64,000 nt of DNA. Origin: Planctomycetota bacterium (lineage in GTDB: Bacteria; Planctomycetota; Phycisphaerae; UBA1845). The stretch lies in assembly GCA_029558835.1 (NCBI GenBank), contig JAKQDH010000063.1, positions 20,332 to 84,331 of the forward strand, given 5' to 3'. The stretch's first letter is position 1; each line of letters begins with the position of its first letter. The notes below the pieces were generated by a model that saw only the letters and a list, made by a program, of their open reading frames with translations, was not told the origin of the DNA and did no database searches. Shown here in pieces: positions 18,216 to 26,940 of this stretch. Both the position numbers and the translations under genes were made by a program.

Positions 18216-21020
18216 ATGAGCGCATCGACCCAGACGACGTCCCACGGCCGGGTTCTGTGGCCGGTACTGACCGTTGGTGCATGTGCACTGCTCTGGCCGG
18301 CGTTGCTGACCTTCGACATAGGCGACTGGCCTAGCCCGCACCAGTTCCCGCTCAACGATCCGCCGCGCAATGCCTGTGGTACGGTCGGGGCGCTGGCTGC
18401 GTATTGCCTTCGCTACGCTTTGGGGGACGGAGCCTACCCGCTACTCCTTTTCGCCACGCTGGCCCTCGTGACGCGTCTGGTGCGCGGACAGGTGGGACAT
18501 CTCTGGGAGCGGCTCATCGGGCTGGCGTTGGTCGTTCCGGGCACGGCCGCTGCCGTGCATCTGGTGGCCGCCCCGAATGCCGATTCCCTGCCGGTGGGAG
18601 CCGGGGGGGTACTTGGGCATGTTCTGGGGCAGCTTCTTGCCCGCCACGTTTCACAGTTGGGAACCGTGATCGTGCTCGGCGCGGTCCTGTTCGTGGGGCT
18701 GGTCTTCGCGACGCACGGGTGGATACTGCGGCTGCCGCGTTTGATGCGACGGGCCGGCGAGGCGTCGGGGCAGGCTTTGGCGGCCGCCCGGGAGCGGATG
18801 GCGGAGCGGGCGGCGGCCCTGAAGCCGGCGCCGGTGGCCGTCCCCGCAGTGGTAGCGGAGACGGCCGTGCTCGAGCCGCGGATCAACCCCTCCCGGCCCA
18901 CCCGCAAGCCGGACCGCGTGGAGCCGCCTCCGCCGCCCGCCGAGGATAGGACGGACGATCGGGACGAAGCAACGGCCGAGGACCAGGAGGACACGCCGCG
19001 CAGCGGGGGCGAGACCGGGGCCCCGCCCGTGCGCACGGAACAGGCACCGCGGGTGCGGCACGCCGGGGCGAAGCGTGCCGGCCACAGCGGAGGCTCCGGG
19101 CGGGCGGCGTCGGCCGCGGCACACGATCGCGTCGCGGACGCGGGCGACGACGGCCGCGCGGAGAGTGCTAGCGACGCGGAAGACGACCAGCAGACGGGGT
19201 CCGGGGCGGCGCCCGCCGAGGCGTTGCTCACCGTGCCGGGGGCGGACCGGCCGCCCGAGCCGTACCCGCGTGAGTTGGGTGATTGGCCGCTGCCGCCGTT
19301 GTCGCTGCTCGATGAGCCGGAGCACGGTTTCACGGCCGAGCAGGAAGCGTTCGTCCGCGAGCAGGCCCGCATCCTCGAACGCACGCTCGAGGAGTTCCGC
19401 CTCGACGCCCGGGTGGTCGAGATCGACACCGGTCCAGTCATCACGATGTTCGAGCTGAAGCTGGGCGCGGGCGTGAAGGTGTCGCAGATCGCGTCGCTGT
19501 CCAACGATATTGCCCGGGCGCTGAAAGCCCATGCCATTCGTGTCGTCGCGCCGATCCCCGGCAAGAACACCGTCGGCATCGAAGTGCCCAACAGTCGCAA
19601 GGAGATCGTCCGGCTGAAGGAACTGATGTTCATGTCGGGCCCGAAGGCGGCCCGCATGTCGCTGCCGCTCTTTCTGGGCAAGGATGCCGCGGGTCAGGCG
19701 CTGGTCGCCGACCTGACCAAGATGCCGCACCTGCTGATCGCCGGCACGACCGGCTCCGGCAAGAGCGTCTGCCTCAACTCCGTCATCGCCAGCGTCCTGA
19801 TGACGCAGCGGCCCGACCGGGTGAAGATGATCCTGGTCGACCCGAAGATGGTGGAGCTCTGCCAGTTCAAGGGCATGCCGCACCTGATGTGCCCGATCGT
19901 CACCGACATGGCCCGCGCGGAGAAGATCCTGGAATGGGCAGTGACGAAGATGGAGGAGCGGTACGAGTTGCTGGCCGAGGCCCGCGTCCGCAACGTGGCC
20001 GACTTCAACGCGCTCGGTGCCGAGGCCATTTACGAGCGTTTTCAGCCGAGCAACGACCAGGAACGCGCGCTCATCCCCACCGCGTTGCCGTACATCGTCG
20101 TCATCATCGACGAGCTGGCGGACCTGATGATGACGGCCGCCAAGGAGGTGGAGCACCACCTTTCGCGTCTGGCGCAGAAGTCGCGGGCGGTGGGCATCCA
20201 CATCATCGTGGCGACGCAGCGGCCCGAGGCCCGCGTGGTCACCGGGCTCATCAAGTCCAACCTGCCCTGTCGGATCGCGTTCCGGGTCTCGTCGCGCATC
20301 GACTCGCGGATCGTGCTCGATCAGAACGGCGGCGAGGTGCTCATGGGTCAGGGCGACATGCTGTTCCTGCCCCCGGGGGTGCACAAGCTGGTCCGCGCGC
20401 AGGGCACCTATCTGGAGGACCACGAGATCCAGGCGGTGCTCGATTACCTCGCCGAGCGCGGGGGGCCGGAGTTCCACCCCGAGCTGGTGCGCCTGCGCCC
20501 CGACAATGCCGAGGGCGATCCCGGCACGCGCGATCCGCTGTTCGACCAAGCCGTGCGCATCGTGCTGGAGACCAAGCGGGGCAGTGTGTCCCTGTTGCAG
20601 CGGCGATTGATGGTCGGGTATTCGCGGGCGTCACGGTTGATCGACCAGATGGCCGACGCCGGGCTCGTCGGGGATTACAAGGGCTCGCAGGCCCGCGAGG
20701 TGCTCATGACGCTGGCCGACTGGGATGCTCTTCAGAAGCAACTGGCGGCCGACCTGCAATCTGGCTACGCGGCCGACCAGGACGACGAGGCTGAAGACGC
20801 CGAAGTTGAAGATGTCGCCGCCGCCGCCGAGGCTGGGGTTGCCGAGGATCCTGAGGGCGACTACGAAGAAGGCGAAGAGGACGAGGAGGACGAAGAAGAC
20901 GAGGATGAGGATGACGACGACGAGGAAGACGAGGATGCCGCGGAAGAGGAGGACGAAGAAGTCCGCCGTCCGGTCCCCGTCTCCCACCGCGGTCATCCGC
21001 CCACCCCCGGCCGGGCGTGA
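18216..21020 (+). CDS. ftsK: FtsK/SpoIIIE DNA translocase
   Basis: 934 residues. Residues about 10-190 hold four predicted membrane helices (for example VLWPVLTVGACALLWPALLT, TVIVLGAVLFVGLVFAT). A long charged Pro/Glu/Arg linker spans about 200-350. The motor follows: Walker A GTTGSGKSVCLNS near 510, Walker B VVIIDELADLMM near 628, and RIAFRVSSRIDSRIVLDQ. The gamma winged helix that reads KOPS-type DNA is at about 770-830 (TKRGSVSLLQRRLMVGYSRA, DQMADAGLVGDYKGSQAREV). Unusually the protein does not stop there: about 100 further residues include an almost purely acidic run (about 875-920). Divisome-associated chromosome segregation is the family role. The ribosome binding site is weak. Confidence 0.93.
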   Translation: MSASTQTTSHGRVLWPVLTVGACALLWPALLTFDIGDWPSPHQFPLNDPPRNACGTVGALAAYCLRYALGDGAYPLLLFATLALVTRLVRGQVGHLWERLIGLALVVPGTAAAVHLVAAPNADSLPVGAGGVLGHVLGQLLARHVSQLGTVIVLGAVLFVGLVFATHGWILRLPRLMRRAGEASGQALAAARERMAERAAALKPAPVAVPAVVAETAVLEPRINPSRPTRKPDRVEPPPPPAEDRTDDRDEATAEDQEDTPRSGGETGAPPVRTEQAPRVRHAGAKRAGHSGGSGRAASAAAHDRVADAGDDGRAESASDAEDDQQTGSGAAPAEALLTVPGADRPPEPYPRELGDWPLPPLSLLDEPEHGFTAEQEAFVREQARILERTLEEFRLDARVVEIDTGPVITMFELKLGAGVKVSQIASLSNDIARALKAHAIRVVAPIPGKNTVGIEVPNSRKEIVRLKELMFMSGPKAARMSLPLFLGKDAAGQALVADLTKMPHLLIAGTTGSGKSVCLNSVIASVLMTQRPDRVKMILVDPKMVELCQFKGMPHLMCPIVTDMARAEKILEWAVTKMEERYELLAEARVRNVADFNALGAEAIYERFQPSNDQERALIPTALPYIVVIIDELADLMMTAAKEVEHHLSRLAQKSRAVGIHIIVATQRPEARVVTGLIKSNLPCRIAFRVSSRIDSRIVLDQNGGEVLMGQGDMLFLPPGVHKLVRAQGTYLEDHEIQAVLDYLAERGGPEFHPELVRLRPDNAEGDPGTRDPLFDQAVRIVLETKRGSVSLLQRRLMVGYSRASRLIDQMADAGLVGDYKGSQAREVLMTLADWDALQKQLAADLQSGYAADQDDEAEDAEVEDVAAAAEAGVAEDPEGDYEEGEEDEEDEEDEDEDDDDEEDEDAAEEEDEEVRRPVPVSHRGHPPTPGRA

Positions 21021-21427
21021 CCTGCCAAACCACCTTCCCCATTCCGTGCCGACAGCCTGGCCTGAGCGGAAGGCGGCCGCTTGCTGCTTTGCGGGTTCAT
21101 GCAGTTTGCATTCTTCTCCACAGATTACGCAGATTACACAGATTGTGGACGCACCGTGCGAGGGCTGGCAGCCTGCCGAAGAACGGGCAGCCCGCAGTTG
21201 ATGCTCTGAAAATCAATATACTTAAAGCCCGCTGCCTCGGGCGCTGAGGCCCGCCCTACTCATCCAACAGGCTGCTGAGCAGAACCACGCGGATGGGATA
21301 CTGTAGCGAAATCCATGTAATCTGTGAAATCTGTGTAATCTGCGGACAAGAACACAGCGGTCTCGCGGACACTCGAATCACCGGCGCTTGCGGCGCGACG
21401 GGCACGCCGTCAGGGAACCACGCGCCC
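21021..21427. other. 407-bp gap carrying an inverted CAGATTACACAG repeat pair
   Basis: No gene. The copies of the repeat at 21119-21144 and 21317-21343 face each other across about 170 bases. See the repeat entry. Confidence 0.5.
21119..21343. repeat. Inverted repeat pair CACAGATTAC(G/A)CAGATTACACAGATT, MITE-like
   Basis: Left arm (21119-21144) reads CACAGATTACGCAGATTACA followed by CAGATT. The right arm (21317-21343) is its near-perfect reverse complement, beginning AATCTGTGAAATCTGTGTAA. The arms themselves are built of a roughly 9-base CAGATTACA unit. The 170-base interior has no ORF of note. The structure could be a small non-autonomous element or a bidirectional terminator between the converging ftsK and aminotransferase genes; similar units are widespread in unrelated bacterial genomes. 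Confidence 0.6.
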
Positions 21428-22576
21428 TCACCGGGCGCCCGCCCCGGTTGTTACTCCGAGGGCTTCGCTCAACGCCGTGGACACCCGTTCCACCTGCGCC
21501 TGCGTCAGTTCAGGGAAGACGGGCAGCGAGAGAATGTGCCGGCACAGGCCGTGCGTGATCGGCAGATCGTCGGGTCGGATGCCCAGGTACGCAAACGCCG
21601 GCTGCTCATGCACGGGGATGGGGTAGTGGATGCCCGTGGCGATGCCCTGCGCGTTGAGCGCCTGTTGCACCTCGTCGCGGTGCTCCACTTGAATGACATA
21701 CTGGTGGTACACGTGCTGCGCCCCGGGCATCAGGGCGGGCGTCACGCAACCGCCGACCTCGCCCAGTAACTCCTCGTACCAGCGTGCCACCTGCCGGCGG
21801 GCGCTATTCCAGCGGTCCAGGTGCGGCAGCTTCACGCGCAGCACGGCCGCCTGGAGCGCATCCATGCGGGCGTTGCAGCCGATGCGCGCGTGGCTGTACT
21901 TGTCGCCCCGCCCGTGGTCCACAAGCTGGCTGATCCGCCGGGCCGTGGGACCGTCGTCGGTAACCACCGCGCCGGCGTCGCCCCAGGCACCGAGGTTCTT
22001 GCCGGGGAAGAAGCTGAACGCGGCCGCGTGGCTGCGTTGGCCCGGCCCCATGCCGTTCATCCGCGCCCCGTGGGCTTGCGCCGCGTCCTCGATCACGGCA
22101 ATCCGGTAGCGGTCCGCCCAGTCCCGAAGCTGCTCCACGTCCACCATGTGCCCGTACAGGTGCACGGGGACGACGGCCACCGTGTTGCTGGTGCGCGCGG
22201 CCTCGACCGCCCGCAGGTCCATCAGAAACGTATGCGGGTCGACATCGACGAGCACGGGTCGGTACCCGGCCGCTACGATCGCCTCCGCCGTCGCCGCGAA
22301 CGTGTGCGAGACGGTGATGACCTCGCCCGAGCCGTCCCCCGGCCCCAGCACGCCGACGAGGGCCAGCCGCACTGCCTCCGTGCCGTTGGCGCAGGGAATG
22401 GCATGCTGCACGCCGCAATACGCGGCATACTCGCGGGCGAAGCCCTCGACTGCCGGCCCGCCGATGAACCGGCAGGACTCGACTACTTCGCGCACCGCCT
22501 CATCCAACTCCGCCTGCAAGGCCCGGTACTGCGCCTTCAGGTCCGACAAAGGTACCGACTCGCCGCTCTTACGCAT
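21428..22576 (-). CDS. DegT/DnrJ/EryC1/StrS family sugar aminotransferase
   Basis: 382-residue PLP enzyme. Typical landmarks: VPLSDLKAQYRALQAELDEA at the N-terminus, CANGTEAVRLAL (phosphate-binding), VITVSHTFAATAEAI, VPVHLYGHMVD, IEDAAQAHGA (Asp for the PLP pyridine N) and SFFPGKNLGAWGDAGAV with the Schiff-base Lys, then GCNARMDALQAAVLRVKLPH. Length is normal. Its start overlaps the end of the formyltransferase gene by eight bases. Family members aminate a keto-sugar nucleotide; together with the formyltransferase and the Gfo/Idh dehydrogenase this suggests synthesis of an N-formylated amino sugar for a surface glycan. Exact sugar unknown. Confidence 0.9.
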   Translation of the reverse strand: MRKSGESVPLSDLKAQYRALQAELDEAVREVVESCRFIGGPAVEGFAREYAAYCGVQHAIPCANGTEAVRLALVGVLGPGDGSGEVITVSHTFAATAEAIVAAGYRPVLVDVDPHTFLMDLRAVEAARTSNTVAVVPVHLYGHMVDVEQLRDWADRYRIAVIEDAAQAHGARMNGMGPGQRSHAAAFSFFPGKNLGAWGDAGAVVTDDGPTARRISQLVDHGRGDKYSHARIGCNARMDALQAAVLRVKLPHLDRWNSARRQVARWYEELLGEVGGCVTPALMPGAQHVYHQYVIQVEHRDEVQQALNAQGIATGIHYPIPVHEQPAFAYLGIRPDDLPITHGLCRHILSLPVFPELTQAQVERVSTALSEALGVTTGAGAR

Positions 22577-23414
22577 GGGTTGCGCTCACGGCCACCACGG
22601 GCGCGGTCGACACGATCGGCTCCGCCCCGCGGTAGCTCATACTCAAATACACTTTCCGTCCGTCCAGCAGTGCATACGCCGGCTCAAACGGTGGGAAATC
22701 CAGGGCCCGCACGTGCCGCAGAATCTTCTCCGCCGGCCAGTGCAAATCCACTTCCTTCATCCCCGGCCGTGCCAGCGACGTGCGCGGGTAATAGTAGGAC
22801 ACGATCCGCTCGCGCGCGATGATCCGCTCCTGCGGCTCGCCGCACAGGTCATTGGCCAGCAGGGCTGGCACTCGCGCCACGAAGAGCCGGTACGCGGCCT
22901 CCTCGGTCAACGTCATCAACTCGCGCGCGGTCGCCTGCGGCGGGATGTCAAACCACTCCACGGCGATCACCGGTCCGTGGTCCGGCTTCTCGTCCATGTA
23001 GTGCAGTGTCGCGCCGAAACGCGCCTCACCGTTGAGAATCGCGTGCGAGCCGACGTTGCAGCCGCGGTAGTGCGGCAACGGCGCGCAGTGCAGGTTGAGA
23101 AACCCATGCCGCGGATGGCCCACGATCCGCGCCGGCAGAATACAGTAATGCAGGACCGACAGACCCAGGTCCACCGGCATTTCCAACAGCTCATCCGCGT
23201 GCGTCAGCAACCGCAGCCCCAGCTCCTCGGCCGTCTCGTACATCTCCGGCACGCCGGGGCCCGACCACCAGCCGCGCTCCCCTTTCCCCCGCGTCAGCAC
23301 GGCCACAATCTCGATCTCTCCCCGCCGGTGGAACTCGTAGAGATGGCGCAGGCAACGCGCCGACAACGGCTTACCGCCGAAGAATGCAATCCGTCGATTC
23401 ACGGCCGTGGTCAT
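22569..23414 (-). CDS. Formyltransferase (sugar N-formyltransferase-like)
   Basis: 281 residues. The 10-formyl-THF formyltransferase core is seen as HGFLNLHCAPLPHYRGCN with the conserved Asn-x-His and LPxYRG, followed by HAILNGEARFGATLHYMDEK and DHGPVIAVEWFDIP. The C-terminal region (about 205-265) resembles a second, OB-like or sugar-binding part (YYYPRTSLARPGMKEVDL, ILRHVRALDFPPFEPA). It lacks the full tRNA formyltransferase context (no def gene nearby) and is translationally coupled to a DegT aminotransferase, so an amino-sugar nucleotide is the more likely substrate than Met-tRNA. Start ATG 23414. Confidence 0.82.
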   Translation of the reverse strand: MTTAVNRRIAFFGGKPLSARCLRHLYEFHRRGEIEIVAVLTRGKGERGWWSGPGVPEMYETAEELGLRLLTHADELLEMPVDLGLSVLHYCILPARIVGHPRHGFLNLHCAPLPHYRGCNVGSHAILNGEARFGATLHYMDEKPDHGPVIAVEWFDIPPQATARELMTLTEEAAYRLFVARVPALLANDLCGEPQERIIARERIVSYYYPRTSLARPGMKEVDLHWPAEKILRHVRALDFPPFEPAYALLDGRKVYLSMSYRGAEPIVSTAPVVAVSATHA

Positions 23415-23456
23415 TCCCTGTCACCCGTAACGTCCGCCCCATGCCGCCCCGCCATC

Positions 23457-23589
23457 GTAGGGCGGGCTCCGCCCGCCGGGCGGTCCACTGGGCCCGAAAC
23501 CCGGTCCACCTCCGCGGCGGGTAAAACCCGCCCTACACTTCGGCGGGTAGAACCCGCCCTACATCGCAGCGGGTGAAACCCGCCACGCC
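23457..23589. repeat. Cluster of short GC-rich GGGCGGGTT...CCCGCCCTA repeats
   Basis: Between the dehydrogenase and the formyltransferase the sequence GTAGGGCGGGCTCCGCCCGC and then three related units (gggtaaaacccgccctac, gggtagaacccgccctac, gggtgaaacccgccacg) follow one another. Each unit is a small palindrome (GGGT-n-ACCC). A related GTAGGGCGGGCTCTGCCCGC lies at 44285 at the end of the FecCD permease gene. Interspersed repeat, function unknown. Confidence 0.55.
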
Positions 23590-23591
23590 TT

Positions 23592-23627
23592 CATTCGCTA
23601 TTCGCTATTCGCCATTCGCTCTTCACT
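23592..23627. repeat. Heptamer tandem repeat (ATTCGCY) overlapping a stop codon, copy 1
   Basis: Units ATTCGCT, ATTCGCT, ATTCGCC, ATTCGCT follow directly, ending in CTTCACT. The Gfo/Idh gene stop codon (23623-23625, complement) is inside the unit. A second near-identical copy lies at 37039-37077 and also supplies a stop codon; a partial copy is at 58370-58386. Confidence 0.75.
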
Positions 23628-24732
23628 GCGTGGCCGCCCCCACCATCTCCGGCTCGGCCGCCGCGACCTCTCGCGCGCCGGCGGCGGCTTCCCGCGGGCC
23701 CCATGCTCCGTAATCCACCTCCACCTGCGCCCCGCGCTGCCGCATGGAGCGTGACATCGCCTCCAGCACGCTCACCACGCGCAGCCCGTTCACGCCGTCG
23801 CTCACCGGCCTCGCCCCGGTCCGGATGCACTCCGCAAAGTGCGTGATCTCCACGCCGAGCGGCTCGATCAGCCGCACGTTCGGCACCACAAGATCGCCCG
23901 CCCGCACCCGCGTCCGGAAGTCGGAGAAGTCCGTCGCGCAGCCCTGAAAGTCGCACTGCACCGACTTGTCGTAAATCTGGATGTGGTGCGCCGTATCGAT
24001 GTCATCGTAGACCAGCATCTTGCTGCTGCCCACCACGACCATGCGTCGCACCTTCTGCGGATCCAGCCACGACACGTGCCCACCGACGAACGCTCCCCCG
24101 TCAAAATCCATCTGGAAGAACGCCACGTCCGCCACGCCCTGCGCCGACTGCACGAACGACGCGCCGCGCGCGTTCACGCTCCGCGGCCAGCCATCCAGCA
24201 GATAGCACGCGATCGAGATGTCGTGCGGCGCGAAGTTCCACAGCGCGTCCACGTCGCTGCGCACCCGCCCGAGGTTAAGCCGCTGTCCGTAGATGCACAG
24301 CACCTCACCCAGTTCGCCCGAGACAACGCGCCGCCGCACGTCGTGCACCAAGTTGCTGTACAGAAACGTGTGCCCCACCATCAGCACCCGCCCGGCCTGC
24401 TCCGCCTGCCGGATCAGGGCCTCGGCCTCGACGCCCGTCATGCACATCGGCTTCTCGACGAGCACGTGCATGCCGGCCGCCAGGGCCTGCCGGGTTTGCT
24501 CGCAGTGAAGCCGTGACGGCGTGGCGATCACCACCGCCTGAAGGTCGCGGTGTGCCAGGAGCTGCTCGAACGTCTCGTACACCCGCGCGGCGGGATACGA
24601 CTTCGCCAGCGCCCGCCGGGCGGCAGCGTCCGTGTCGCACCCGGCCGCCAGCACCGTCTGCTCCCCCTCCGCGATATTCCGTGCCAGGTTCCTGCCCCAC
24701 GGACCCGCACCCACCAGACCTACGTTCACCAT
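23623..24732 (-). CDS. Gfo/Idh/MocA family dehydrogenase
   Basis: 369 residues. Rossmann fold at the N-terminus (VNVGLVGAGPWGRNLARNIA, GxGxxG), then AVVIATPSRLHCEQTRQALA and HVLVEKPMC (the conserved EKP of the family) and VGHTFLYSNLVHDVRRRV. NFAPHDISIACYLLDGWP carries the catalytic-region His/Asp typical of sugar-nucleotide oxidoreductases such as WlbA-like enzymes. It probably oxidises or reduces a UDP-sugar ahead of the aminotransferase and formyltransferase encoded downstream on the same strand, though about 208 bases with repeats intervene. The last residues are Ala/Glu-rich and the stop codon lies in a heptamer repeat. Confidence 0.87.
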   Translation of the reverse strand: MVNVGLVGAGPWGRNLARNIAEGEQTVLAAGCDTDAAARRALAKSYPAARVYETFEQLLAHRDLQAVVIATPSRLHCEQTRQALAAGMHVLVEKPMCMTGVEAEALIRQAEQAGRVLMVGHTFLYSNLVHDVRRRVVSGELGEVLCIYGQRLNLGRVRSDVDALWNFAPHDISIACYLLDGWPRSVNARGASFVQSAQGVADVAFFQMDFDGGAFVGGHVSWLDPQKVRRMVVVGSSKMLVYDDIDTAHHIQIYDKSVQCDFQGCATDFSDFRTRVRAGDLVVPNVRLIEPLGVEITHFAECIRTGARPVSDGVNGLRVVSVLEAMSRSMRQRGAQVEVDYGAWGPREAAAGAREVAAAEPEMVGAATQ

Positions 24733-25289
24733 GCGCTGTCCCCTGTAGCACCGGGCGCCATCCCGCGCCGCCGATCCGAACCGCGACCGTTAGGGAGCGG
24801 GCGATGATCAACGCGGGCATCGTTCGGCCTTGCCCGCCCGCGGGGAATCGTCCCGCGCGTCCCCGTCTGGGATTTGTTATCGGACAAAGGGGAGCCGGCC
24901 TCTACAAGATTCGCCCCGCACCCGCCCGCCGCACATGGGTCGCGCCACCGCGCGTGGGCCACGCCACCGTGCCTGGGTGCCGTCCCCTCACCCGCGCCCG
25001 CCAAGACCAAGCGTGTGGCCAGTGAACCCCTCTCCCCTCGGGAGAGGGGTAGGGGTGAGGGCGGGCGTGGTGATGAGGCCCACCGGATGCCTCAGAATGC
25101 TCGCCCGTCACGCGAAGAACGCCCAACCCATCCGCAGTCACAGACAGGTATGGCCCCCACCGCACGGAACGCGTCGAGCCCGCGCGGCTCCCCCTGGTCG
25201 ACACCGACGCGTCCCCGCCCGCCGGCCCGTGCGGCTTCGGCCGCGCAATCGCGAGTTCGACAACAGGAGGCCGCGTGCCAAAGGCACTC
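24733..25289. other. 557-bp gap with one CCCCTCTCCC hairpin repeat
   Basis: No convincing gene. The gap holds the promoter of the Gfo/Idh gene (left end) and a copy of the CCCCTCTCCC repeat at 25027-25061, close to the 3' end of dnaB. Confidence 0.45.
25027..25061. repeat. CCCCTCTCCC hairpin repeat, copy 1
   Basis: Structure CCCCTCTCCC-n-GGGAGAGGGG followed by TAGGGGTGAGGG. The same unit occurs at 44136-44170, 45573-45611, 46600-46634 (inverted), 52361-52398 (inverted) and 60483-60519. The hairpin is strong and could act as a terminator or mRNA stabiliser, but copies lie on both strands and one is inside a coding sequence. Confidence 0.8.
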
Positions 25290-26711
25290 TCAGAACGGCG
25301 CGTCGTCGCGGTAGGTACCCGGCGGCGGCTCGGCTTCCACCGCGGCCGGCGTGAAGATCGCAAATGACTTATGGAAGTGCAGCGGCACGACGTCCGTCGG
25401 CCCGTTGCGCTGCTTGGCGATGATGAGCTCCGCCTGCCCCTTCACCTCCTCGCGCTTCTGCGGGTCGTACTCGTAGTACTCCTCGCGGTGCAGCAGCAGG
25501 ATCACGTCGGCGTCCTGCTCAATGGCGCCCGACTCACGCAGGTCGCTCATCATCGGGCGGTTGTCCTTGCGGTCGGCCGGCTTGCGGTTGAGCTGGGCCA
25601 TCGCGATCACCGGGACCTTCAACTCCCGCGCCAGGCTCTTGAGATGACGGCTGATCGTGGCGATCTCGACCTGCCGGCTCTCCGCTCCCGGCAGATGCAT
25701 GAGTTGCAGGTAATCCACGAACACCGCCTGGATGTCATGGCGCTGCTTGAGCCGGCGCGCCTTGGCACGCAACTCCAGCGGCGTCATCCCCGGCGTGTCG
25801 TCCACGTACAGCGGCGCCTTGTCCAGCTCATCGCACGCGCCCAGCAGATCACGCACGTCCTCCTCCGACAGCATCCGCCGGCGCAGACGCTGCATGTCGA
25901 AATGCGCCTCCGCGCACAGCAGCCGCTGCGCGAGCTGGTCCACGCTCATCTCCAGCGAGAAGAACACCACGGGCGTCCGGTCGCGCACGGCCGCGTGATG
26001 CGCGATGGTCAGCCCCAGCGCCGTCTTGCCCATCGACGGCCGACCCGCGACGATCACCAGGTCGCCGCGCTGAAAACCCGTCGTAAGTTGATCCAGATTG
26101 ACGAACCCCGTCCCCAGCCCGGTGATGATTCCCTGGTCATGGCGTTCGATCTGCTGGGCCAGCCGCCGTAGCGGCTCCCGAATCGGCACCGCCTGCCCGG
26201 ACACGCGCCGTTCCGCGACGGCGAAGAACCGCTGCTCCGATTCCTCGAGAATCTCGCCGGGTTCGGCCAGACCGGCATAGGCCAGGTCGTTGATTTCCCC
26301 CACGCAGCGAATCAGGTCCCGCAGCATGCCCTTGCCGCGGACGAGCCGTGCGTAGTGCTCGGCGTTCGCCCAGTCCGCGAAGCTCTCCGCGAGTTGCACC
26401 AGGTAGTCAACCCCGCCGATTTCCTCCAGCAACTCGCGCCGCCGCAGCTCCTCGCGCATCACGATCAGGTCGATCGGCTTGCTCGGGTCTTCATAAAGGT
26501 CGAGAAGGATCTCGAAGATGCGTTGGTGGGCCGGCAGGTAGAACCACGCGCTCTCGCTGCGCGAAATGATGGTGACCACGTCGCCGATGGCGTCCCGGCT
26601 CATCAGCATCGAGCCGAGCAGGGCACGCTCCGCGTCGAGGTCCTGCGGCGGCTTGCGCTCCCCGGCCACCGGCGGTGTCGGTCCCGGTCGCATCGTCCCG
26701 GCCGTGGTCAT
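25290..26711 (-). CDS. dnaB: Replicative DNA helicase DnaB
   Basis: 473 residues from ATG 26711, preceded by AAGGAGG; longer in-frame upstream sequence is Arg-rich readthrough and was rejected. N-terminal DnaB domain (PPQDLDAERALLGSMLMS) and linker; C-terminal RecA-type motor with Walker A GRPSMGKTALGLTIAHHA near 222, VVFFSLEMSVDQLAQRLLCA, VFVDYLQLMHLPG (Walker B) and the end motifs SDLRESGAIEQDADVILLLHRE and ELIIAKQRNGPTDVV. Length is normal. It is the last gene of the prs-rplY-pth-rpsF-ssb-rplI-dnaB series, separated from rplI by 229 bases that include a repeat. Confidence 0.96.
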   Translation of the reverse strand: MTTAGTMRPGPTPPVAGERKPPQDLDAERALLGSMLMSRDAIGDVVTIISRSESAWFYLPAHQRIFEILLDLYEDPSKPIDLIVMREELRRRELLEEIGGVDYLVQLAESFADWANAEHYARLVRGKGMLRDLIRCVGEINDLAYAGLAEPGEILEESEQRFFAVAERRVSGQAVPIREPLRRLAQQIERHDQGIITGLGTGFVNLDQLTTGFQRGDLVIVAGRPSMGKTALGLTIAHHAAVRDRTPVVFFSLEMSVDQLAQRLLCAEAHFDMQRLRRRMLSEEDVRDLLGACDELDKAPLYVDDTPGMTPLELRAKARRLKQRHDIQAVFVDYLQLMHLPGAESRQVEIATISRHLKSLARELKVPVIAMAQLNRKPADRKDNRPMMSDLRESGAIEQDADVILLLHREEYYEYDPQKREEVKGQAELIIAKQRNGPTDVVPLHFHKSFAIFTPAAVEAEPPPGTYRDDAPF

Positions 26712-26791
26712 CTGCTTACGCCTCCTTGCCCACCGCGCTTCTGTCCCACGACGGCGACGGGACCGGCGACCCCGGGGGACAGGAGCAGGGT

Positions 26792-26820
26792 GGCATGGCC
26801 AAGCGCAGCGCCGCCATGCC
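26792..26820. repeat. GGCATGG 29-mer palindromic repeat, copy 1
   Basis: GGCATGG ccaagcgcagcgccg CCATGCC. Further copies at 56882-56910 and 56948-56976 (inverted orientation) and a threefold array at 58402-58508. Located in the rplI-dnaB gap. Confidence 0.7.
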
Positions 26821-26940
26821 CCTCCCGCGTCGAGCGGTCTAACGGCAGCATCGTATACGGTGCGGTTTGCGCCAGCCGGCAGGCGCCGGCCGCGTGGGCC
26901 TGTCACCCTCGCGGCGTCGGACGCGGGCGGCGCTGCCGCG

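Noticed and set aside
18434..20549. Long minus-strand frames across ftsK
   Set aside because: Shadows of ftsK in GC-rich DNA; Arg/His-rich, no motifs, and the plus-strand protein is unmistakable.
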